A stretch of DNA of 64,000 nt from Brachionus manjavacas (taxonomy: Eukaryota; Rotifera; Eurotatoria; Ploima; Brachionidae), in NCBI GenBank assembly GCA_019054805.1, contig JAHQIY010000008.1:3953501-4017500 (forward strand). The letters are read 5' to 3'. The notes under the pieces were generated by a model. It did no database searches. It was not told the origin of the DNA and saw only the letters and a list, made by a program, of their open reading frames with translations. Of the stretch, positions 55,998 through 64,000 are shown piece by piece; within the stretch, counting starts at the first letter, position 1, and each line of letters opens with the position of its first letter. Position numbers and translations under genes: made by a program.

Positions 55998-56154
55998 TTT
56001 TATTATCAACCATAAAAAAAAGTAATAATTTAAAATTTAAATCACTAGGTGTACTTGAAATTTTTAATTCGCGAATTAAAAATAATTCATCAAAAAAACT
56101 TAACTTTTTTCTGAAAATTAAAGAAAAAAAGTTGAATTTTTTGGCTGAGTATTG

Positions 56155-58131
56155 ATGTCTTACATTCATTTCAAAACTGTTTACAATTTAAATTATGACA
56201 AAATAACCTTTGACGGCTCGAGTCTCAGTGTCGGAGAGCTAAAAAAGCTAATCACAGAAAAAGCCAAATTTGTCAAAAACAAAAAAGTTGACTTTGAATT
56301 AGAACTCTCCAATGCGGACACTAAAGAAGGTATTTCTATTAAATTTAAAAAATAATTTAATAAAAGAATTTGAATTAAAGTTTATTCTAATGACGCGGAA
56401 TCGATTTTTAAAAATACCAGGATTCTGGTCAAGAGAATAGTCAAGGATTCTGCGGCTCCATTAAGAGCAAAGTAAATTTTATTGAATAAATTTTAAAATT
56501 AAAAATTTCATCCTCATTATTTTTCTAGAGAGAAAACCTCGGAAAACCCGGAACCGTCTGCTATTCATAATCTTCCCAAAAATGTCTACGATTCACTTGC
56601 CCCTCTTAATTTACCTTCAAAGCCTCTAGTTTATGTGAAAGATAAATCCGAGTCTCAGTTGGATGAACAAGCAAAACTTGAGTCAATTTTAAAAAATTCA
56701 ATGAGCAAAACCTTATCAGAAACATCAATACAAACATGTCGTTTTTTAGGAATGAAGCCATTTTTGAAACCACCTAATCCAACTCGTTCAATTCCACCCG
56801 GCTACATTTGTATGATATGCCGCAAGCCGGGGCATTTAAAACAATTCTGCCCTGAGGCCGCCAATTTGCCTAAATCTGAAGTCCGACCAAAATATCCAAG
56901 TGGAATTCCCAAGACTACTTTACGACCAGCTCAGGCCGGAGAAAAATTCGCCATGCTTGGTTCAGAAGGCTATGTGGTTCCTGAGATCGAAAAAGAAGCA
57001 TCAAAAATAGTAAAAAAAGAAAAATTACTCTTCCACGATGAAGAAGAAGTAAAAAAGTATGCAAAAAGCCAAGAGGATATTAGCTCCATTCCGAAGGAAT
57101 TGAAATGTCCTCTAGGAAATCATTTAATCAAAGAAGCTGTTCTAGTTCCGTGCTGTGGTCACTTTATTTGCTGTGATGAATGCATCCGTAATCGAATTTC
57201 AAATGAGGAATTGATCGAATGCCCGAATGGTTCGTGTGACCAAGAAATTGACTCCTTTGCTGGTATTACTCCATATCATGAGATGCGCCGGAAATGCACC
57301 GAGTTTATCAAGTCTAGAAAAATTGTCAATGAAAAAAAAGACCAAAAATTAGAAGAGGAAAAAGTTTTAGAAAAAAACGAGCAGATTCCAAATCAACCCA
57401 GTTGTCAGACTAGTCAAAAATTCACTCGTCCCATTCAGCACTCGTTAAGTGAATCAATCATCCGAAATAACATTTACAACAATCAATATTTTTGTCAACA
57501 AGGAGCTTATTATGAAAATTTTATTGCAAGCCAAAATGCTTACGGCCACAATTTTGGCCATTTTACAAATTATTACGATTTATATGGCTATCAGCAGCAG
57601 AATTTTTGTTGTGATAAACTTTTTGTCAAAAGTGGCCAGAATGAAAATTTTGACCAGACTTTGGAAATAATGACCGAAAAAGAATTTAACCAGTATAAGG
57701 AAAAATTGCTTAATGATGTCAATATTAGAAGGGAAAAGGACACACGAAAGGATGACGAGTTTAGGTTTAAGAAAAATAGATATAAGAAGTCTAGGTCTAG
57801 GTCTAGATCTAAGAAGAATAAAAAAAAGAATAAAAGCCGATCGAGATCAAGAGAAAGAAAAAAGTCGAGAAGTTATTCACGTTCGGCTTCAAGAACAAGG
57901 TCTAAAAAACCTAAAAAAAAATCTTCGAGGAAAAAATCTTCGTCGCGGAATCGCACTAAAAGTAGATCAGTCAGTCCTCTAAGACACAAAGATGAAAACA
58001 AAAATTATAAACCAAATGACCGGGACAAAAGAGGTGATAGTCGAGGAACAAATACTCGTAAGGTGCTGAGATCGTTATCACGATCGCCCTCCAGATATCA
58101 CCGTGATAGAGTAAGGCATAAATATAAATAA
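56155..58131 (+). CDS. RBBP6-like E3 ubiquitin ligase, copy 1
   Basis: RBBP6/Mpe1-family proteins carry a DWNN ubiquitin-like domain, a zinc knuckle and a RING, and act in mRNA 3'-end processing and ubiquitination. Exons: 56155-56329, 56381-56471, 56529-58131; 622 aa. The DWNN domain (residues 1-80) begins MSYIHFKTVYNLNYDKITFDG. The zinc knuckle CMICRKPGHLKQFC (about 183-196) is C-x2-C-x4-H-x4-C. RING region about 282-325: CPLGNHLIKEAVLVPCCGHF, then CCDECIRNRI and CPNGSCDQ. The second RING cysteine is glycine (C-P-L-G), a change shared with copy 2. The C-terminal 140 residues are an RS/K-rich tail (SRSRSRSKKNKKKNKSRSR and similar), much shorter than the vertebrate protein and closer to short RBBP6 isoforms plus an SR tail. 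Divergent from PRKDC with 157 bp between start codons. Confidence 0.92.
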
Positions 58132-58341
58132 AATTTATAAATAAAAAAATTGTATTTATTTTGTCAAAAAATGTAATTAGATTTGATTTATTTTTTTATT
58201 GTAGATTTTTTGAAATTATTTGATTTTTTAATTTAAATATTTTTTTGTAAAATTATTCTAAATAAGGCAAAAATGTTTTTTTTTGCTAAAAATTAATAAA
58301 ATTTTAAAAGTGATTGAAATAAAGGTCTTTAACTTAATTTT

Positions 58342-58716
58342 TGTTTAAATGGCTAGAAATATTAAAATTCATGGATGACAACATCCCGGCAAAGAAAGCC
58401 ATGCTCTTCAATCTCAACACCAACGCCATAACATTTCCAGGAAGATTACCAACCTTGTTAATAGTCATCAGTAACGACCTCAAATCCATCAAAGAAAAAG
58501 CATCGAAACAAACGAGGCGTGAAGAAAATCACCATCGCATCTCAACCAGACAAGTTAATGACAATAAATGATCTTCGCAAGTTGGTTCAGCTGGTCCGAA
58601 ACCAGAAAGGATGACAGAAAATCATCAGTGAAACGCAAGCGCTTCTCAAGGAGCGCGGAGAGTAGTTCTTGCTTACTCTCAAAGTAAGCAAGAACAATAA
58701 TAATATTAATAATTTG
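58342..58716 (+). mobile_element. RTE-like retrotransposon 3' fragment with terminal hairpin and AAT tail
   Basis: Noticeably richer in G and C than its surroundings. The plus frame KWLEILKFMDDNIPAKKAML, then PGRLPTLLIVISNDLKSI, matches the RW-x-GH-V-x-RM-x-D...GRP-x-T-RW-x-D-x-I-x-x-D-L end of RTE-type reverse transcriptases. It ends in a perfect 13-bp hairpin, GTTCTTGCTTACT (58665-58677) with AGTAAGCAAGAAC (58683-58695), and an AATAATAATATTAATAATT tail. Confidence 0.78.
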
Positions 58717-59425
58717 TGCTTCATGTATTCGTCTAAATGAAATTTTTTTAAAGCTTATTATTTCGATATCGTTATTAATATGCCGTAATTTGGCTTAATT
58801 AGCTCTTTGGATCCATCAATACTGGAAATAGAAATTTACATCCTTGTAATCACCAAGGCGTACTCTTTGGGATAGGGGACACAAATATAAGAGACGAAAA
58901 AAATTACAAAAATCGATTTTTTTACTGAAATTAAGATACGTAATTGATGATTTATCAATTCGTACAAAAACTAATTCATAGAAAATTAACAAAATCGTAA
59001 AAAACTCAAAGAAATAAATTAAAATAGAATTTTTTTTTTAGAAAAAAATTTAAAATATAGAATTTATAAAAAGAAAAAAAAATAATTATTTTAGATACAA
59101 TGCCGTAAATTAACTTATCACATCATAAAATCTGATATTATCTGAAATCAAATGAAATTAGCTATCAGCCGATTTCAAAACTTCAAAACTTAAAATTATC
59201 TAAAATCTTGAAAGATCATGAAAACTTTTAAAAGAAAATAAAAGCTTGTTAAATATCATTTCAAATATTGGTGGTTAGAGATTTTTTTAACTTTTTTTTT
59301 TATACTCTTTCTGCTTCAATGGAGGTTAATTTAACAATAAATAAATAAATAAACAATAAATAAAATTATGAGCTTAATCATTCATGAACTTTCAGGAAAA
59401 TACTGTGTTAATGGCAATGATTATA

Positions 59426-59999
59426 CAGTGAAACCTCTCAATTTGTCCACCTCTATAAATGTCCACTTTTTTCTTTCTCCCAAACTTTTTCCCATCTAAA
59501 TACATGTAAACAAACCTCTTTAATCTGTCCATGCTTTATGTCTCCACTCTCTTAACTTGTGTCCGCCAAAATCAGGAAATTAAGAACTTTTTCTATGTAA
59601 AAAAAACTCTATAATTTGTCACCTCTAACTATGACATTAATACATTGATATGGAAGTTCTTTTTAGAAGCCCGATCGCGTAATATACCTGTAACAGGACC
59701 GATAAATTTTTTCAAAATTTTAAAGCGTTGGAAACTGCTTATATTGAACAAGAGATACAAACAAATAAGCAAACAAAAATATTAAATTTTTTTAAATAAT
59801 TATTAATGTAAATGACATTTGTATGTATAAACTGTGTAAATTTTTATTTTTTTGAAATAGTGTATTTTTTAAATAAAAATCTTTTCATTTAACTTTTCAT
59901 TCTATAGGCATCTGTAGGAACCTCTCTAATTTGTCCACCTTTGTATGTGTCCATTTTTCTGCTTCCCCCGGCGGTGGAAAAATTAGAGAGGTTTCACTG
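59426..59999. mobile_element. pogo/Tc1-mariner type MITE (574 bp)
   Basis: TA duplications at 59424-59425 and 60000-60001 flank CAGTGAAACCTCTCAATTTG (left) and, in reverse complement, CAGTGAAACCTCTCTAATTT (right). The CAGT-x-x-AACCTC terminus is typical of pogo/Tigger elements. A second copy of the left end, in direct orientation, lies inside at about 59920-59972 (GGAACCTCTCTAATTTGTCC). No transposase frame. Confidence 0.85.
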
Positions 60000-61322
60000 T
60001 ATATAACAAACAATACAAAGTCTTCTGATAGAATTTTTGTTCTTCTTTGTTTCATTACAAAATGGTTTGTTATATATATTAATTCCTTCAGCGGTAAAAT
60101 ATTTTCACTTTCCATCATAGATTATTGAACAATCTTGAACTCCCATTTAAAAGACCAAAATAATCAAACTAACACGGTGAAAAAACTTTTTGATGCTTTT
60201 TTTGTAATTCATTTAACAATCTTTCATTATATGACCCTGCGCTCGAACCAAATCTAAAAACAAACAAAGCTTTTATTCGTAAAAATTGAAAAAGCTTTTT
60301 AAATCAATTTTTAATATATTTTCCAAAATTTAATTTTAAAATCTTTTTTAAATATAAATATTATTTTTAACTAATAGCTCTTTCCCAATTCAGTTCTAAA
60401 CTCTTTAGAATTTTTGGGCATTAGCCTGTAAACTCCTTAAAAAATTGTAACAAAAAAAACAAATTTAAGATTTAACTAACCTTTACTTTTGCCCAGAGTT
60501 GTTCAGAAGTCAAAAGTCTAATTCAAGTGATGGTAAATCTATCAAAAATTAGCAAAAACATTTCAAAAAATTTAGCTCAACTTTTAACAAGCCTACCATA
60601 GACTCTTTGAAAATTTTAATTTTGTCTTTGATGCTTTTTTTAATTTTTATTATTGTGATGTGAAGAATAAATTTTAAATTAAATGTTTTGGGATTGTGTT
60701 CGATTTTTATATGCACATTGTTTTCATTTTTACATTGAAATTTTAAATCAATCACTTTTTTTCTCTTAAAAAATTAAGATTTAAAAGCTAATTTAGAAGC
60801 TTTTCTTTGAGAGTAATGAATTTTTAATCTCAAATTTTGTCAATTAGGGAAAATTCGATTTTTTGTAAATTAACTTAAAAAAAAAACAATTTTTTCCTCG
60901 AAATTAAAAAAAAATTCTTTATGAGCTTTTTAAATTATTCTAGTCTCAAGGTTTTATTTTATAATTTATAAACTTCAAATAAACAAAATAAAACGATTTT
61001 TCACAATTTAAATTTATTAAAGACAAATCAGTAGGTTTTTACATTGGCTAGATAATGAAAAAAAACAATCTATATTCAAAAGTATAACTAATTTTGCCTG
61101 CTCTTACAAAAATAAAAAAAATACTTTATTGTGTAATTATTCTAGGTTTTAAATTTAGCTCGTCTACATTGACCCAGCACAAAATAGTTACAAAAAATCC
61201 AAATAAGAAAATTCAAGATAAATATAAGTGCATCATATTTTATTTGAATAAATAAATTTTTTAATTTAATTTAAAACTTTTCATTCCAATAAATCGAATT
61301 AATGTCCCCTTGTATTTTTTAA

Positions 61323-63506
61323 ATGTCTCACATTCATTTTAAATCTGTATACAACATTAACTATGACAAAGTCACCTTCGATAGCACAAGTTTAACCCTT
61401 CAAGAGCTAAAAAATTTGATTGCTGAGAAAAGCAAATTATCCAAAAAGCTAGATTTTGATTTGGAAATATCAAATGCCCAAACCAATCAAGGTATTTGAT
61501 CACTTTTTGTTTAAATTTACTTCAAACAGTTAAATTAAAAATTTTTAGTCTACCAAGAAAACGATGTTATCGTAAAAAATACAAGAGTCATTGTAAAACG
61601 TGTGATAAAAAACTCAACTACACCACTCAGACAAAAGTGATTTTTTTTTTAATAAAAATTTTTTAAAATATATCTTTTTCCTTCAAATAGATCTCCAAAA
61701 CCAAGTTCTTCTTTGCCAGCAAGTCAGTCTGGTCTAAATTTACCAAATCTAGCTTCAGACAAGTTATCGACAAAAAGCAAATCGGTCAGTCCAAGCACAA
61801 GTTTGATGAATCTGAAAGAATCAACAAATGTATCTAGTGACAAAATAGTTTATGACTCTTTGGCTCCGTTGAGCATACCTGCTAAACCGCTTGTTTACAC
61901 TGAAGGATCGAACAAGCAAACAGCAGAGGACGATGTTCGCATGGACGAAAAAGCAAAATTGGAATCAATTTTAGCAAGTTCGATGACCAAGTCCCCGACA
62001 TCCGAAACTCGGATGCCAGGTTTTTCTAAATCATGGCAGAAACAGGCCAGCCCGATAAATAGACCAATTCCTCCGGGCTATGTGTGTGTGATATGCCGCA
62101 AGCCCGGTCATTTAAAACAATTTTGTCCCGAGGCTGCCAATTTGCCCAAGCCTGAAGACCGACCAAAATATCCCAGCGGAATTCCGAGGACAAATTTGCG
62201 GCCTGCTCAACCGGGAGAAAAATTTGCCATGCTGGGTCCAGAAGGCTATGTGGTTACTGAAATTGACAAGGAAGCGGCAAAAGTGGTAAAAAAGGACCGG
62301 TTTTTGTTCGAAGATGAAGAATTAAACTCGGAAAAAGTAGACACAGAGACAAAAATTGAAGAAATGCCCAACGAACTAAAATGTCCTTTCGGAGATCATT
62401 TGCTTAAGGACGCAGTTCTTGTGCCATGCTGTGGTCATTTTATTTGTTGTGATGAATGCATAAGACAAAAAATAGTCAGTGAAGAAACAATTATTTGTCC
62501 AAACAAAGAATGTGACCAAGAAATAGGGCCCATGGTCTCGATAACTCCGGATCATGAAACCCGTAAAAAAGTTCAAGACTATTTGTCTAAATTGAAAAGA
62601 AAAAAACTAGTGACTCAAACCGAGACCAAGACAGACGTGTTTTTTGACATGATTATGAGTGAAGTAAATGGCAAAGAAGAGGACTTGGAAAAATCTGAGC
62701 CTTTATCTCCATTACAAGACAGTAATATATCAAGTTCTGAATTATTGTCACAACAACTAATAGCTGCTTCGGCAGAGTATCAGCAGATGCCACCAGTGCC
62801 TTTACCATCTCCACCAATAACTCCCACAGTAGATCTTAGTCAAGTAAGAGCTCACTCACATGCTTATTCGAACCATCAATACAGGGCTAAATTTTTGGGA
62901 CAAAAAACTTACTCTGGACAACCTTATCCTCATGGAACTCAAGGTTTTTTTCCTCATATGCCTAGAGGGAGTTTTTACGGCCAGTTAAGGCCGAGATTTA
63001 TGCGACCAGCTGTTAATATGTATCAACAGATACCTTTTTATCCTACAATTGAGCCTGTTACCGGAAACTACCAAAATGTAATGAGTGAAAGTCAGTTTTA
63101 TGAATACCAAGAAAGTTTAAAAAAAGAGAAGGAACACGAAACTAGGATTGATAAAAAAGAAGAAAAGCACCGGAGATCGAGAAGCAGGGAACGGTTTAAA
63201 CGTTCGCGCTCGAGAAGTAGATCCAGACATAGAAGCAGTCATAAACCAAGACACAGAAGCAAAAGTAGATCTAGAACGAGGTACATTGGTGGTTCGAGAT
63301 CGAGAAGGAAGTACAGGAGATCTAAGTCGAAACAGAGTGAACGAAAATATAAAAAAAAATCGCGAAGTAGATCAAGTTCAAGGAAAAGGAAGCACGGTCG
63401 ATCTAAAAGTAAGGACAGAAAAAAAAACAAAACTCGTTCAAGATCTGTTAGTTTGCCGAATGAAAGCAATAAACGTCACAAGTCCTCTAAGAAAAAAGAG
63501 AAATAG
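61323..63506 (+). CDS. RBBP6-like E3 ubiquitin ligase, copy 2
   Basis: Exons: 61323-61491, 61549-61636, 61691-63506; 690 aa, the same intron positions and phases as copy 1. DWNN domain begins MSHIHFKSVYNINYDKVTFDS. The segment YDSLAPLSIPAKPLVY, shared with copy 1, precedes the zinc knuckle CVICRKPGHLKQFC. The shared PKYPSGIPRTNLRPAQPGEK linker leads to the RING CPFGDHLLKDAVLVPCCGHF, then CCDECIRQKI and CPNKECDQ. The second RING cysteine is again glycine. A proline-rich segment (PPVPLPSPPITPTV) and an SR/RS-rich tail (RRSRSRERFKRSRSRSRSR and more) complete the protein. Tandem same-strand duplicate of 56155-58131, 3.2 kb apart; the linkers differ more than the domains, so the duplication is not very recent. 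Confidence 0.93.
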
Positions 63507-64000
63507 ATTGAAATTTTTTATTGAGATTTTTTTGAATGTAAAATTGTTTTTTTCCGTAATTTTTGAAAATAAATTAATTTGAAAAATTGTTTAAAATAAA
63601 TTTTATTTAGATATTTTAAAAATTTAGTTCGTAATTTTCCAATTTATTGATTCTAGTCCAAATAGAATATGTTTTCAAATTCTGAAACTAGAAAAAAATT
63701 TATAAAAAAATTAATGAAAAAAGTTAAACTACTACTGTAGATCTCGCAAAAATGTAACGTTACCGTGAGCGTTACCTACCGTAGGCGTTTCGTTACCATA
63801 AGCGAACCGTAAGCAGTTACCGTAAGCGGAAGAGTAAGATTTCCATTAAAATTTTAAGTTCCGCATGATTTTTCTTTTTTAAATTCTCATAAAAGGGGAA
63901 ACTAATTTATTTTAATTTTTATTCAAAAAATTTATTATTTTGAAGATAATCAGTATCAATAATTAATTTAAAATAAAAAATAATTTAAAACTCTTAATTG
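63507..64000. other. Downstream gap with short degenerate tandem repeat
   Basis: AT-rich except for 63756-63830, where variants of a 12-bp unit GTTACCGTAAGC recur (GTTACCGTGAGC, GTTACCATAAGC, GAACCGTAAGCA, GTTACCGTAAGC). No gene. Confidence 0.55.

Larger units (their letters stand above)
58132..61322. other. Intergenic between the RBBP6 copies
   Basis: AT-rich, with the RTE-like remnant at 58342-58716 and the pogo-like element at 59426-59999. I find no host gene in the remaining sequence. Confidence 0.4.

Noticed and set aside
1-64000. CRISPR arrays, bacterial operons, Shine-Dalgarno sites
   Set aside because: The window is eukaryotic with spliced genes; no regular spacer-repeat array was seen.

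Overview
The window is a strongly AT-rich eukaryotic, almost certainly metazoan, genomic segment. Its genes carry very short spliceosomal introns (mostly 44-60 bp, GT...AG), and its gaps and long introns are filled with decayed non-LTR retrotransposons, small DNA transposons and foldback elements. The protein set (DNA-PKcs, TBCK, COMMD9, a peptide O-xylosyltransferase with a WSC domain, RBBP6, ATP23, a lipocalin, rhodanese-type sulfurtransferases) is animal-like. Base composition, intron size and gene density would fit a small-genome invertebrate. A monogonont rotifer such as Brachionus is my best guess, but that is inference only.

Layout, left to right. 164-1590: 5'-truncated reverse-transcriptase element. 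3266-6826: COMMD9 (+), whose last intron contains the whole uninterrupted TBCK reading frame (+). 8500-9680: membrane-anchored sulfurtransferase (-). 10260-10708: hAT-like MITE. 11920-12546: lipocalin (-). 13725-15125: long inverted repeat enclosing an RT fossil. 15294-16394: intronless protein of unknown function resembling a fungal family (+). 16440-18880: RT fossils around a fragmentary unknown gene. 19860-21030 and 22715-23917: two further sulfurtransferases with signal peptides (+), with a dead mariner copy between them. 24653-27467: xylosyltransferase (+). 29500-31226: mitochondrial protease ATP23 (-) with a duplicated exon. 31564-55997: a complete 15-exon DNA-PKcs gene (-), about 24 kb. 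56155-58131 and 61323-63506: two tandem RBBP6-like genes (+); the first is head-to-head with DNA-PKcs and only 157 bp lies between the two start codons.

Exon models were built by hand from the sequence. For COMMD9, the three sulfurtransferases, lipocalin, XYLT, ATP23, PRKDC and both RBBP6 copies, the exon lengths and phases add up to one continuous reading frame. PRKDC comes to about 4085 aa against 4128 in human.

The least expected items are: (i) an ATP23 exon duplicated in tandem in the same phase, one copy with the HExxH zinc-protease motif and the other without it, separated by only 26 nt; (ii) TBCK nested on the same strand inside COMMD9, with an in-frame splice acceptor just upstream that would permit a fusion or a trans-spliced mRNA; (iii) PRKDC introns that are either about 50 bp or over 700 bp apart from one 178-bp intron that is a 53-bp intron plus a MITE, with palindromic elements in several of the long ones; (iv) a Tc1-derived element that has become an imperfect palindrome; (v) a shared loss of one RING zinc ligand in both RBBP6 paralogs.
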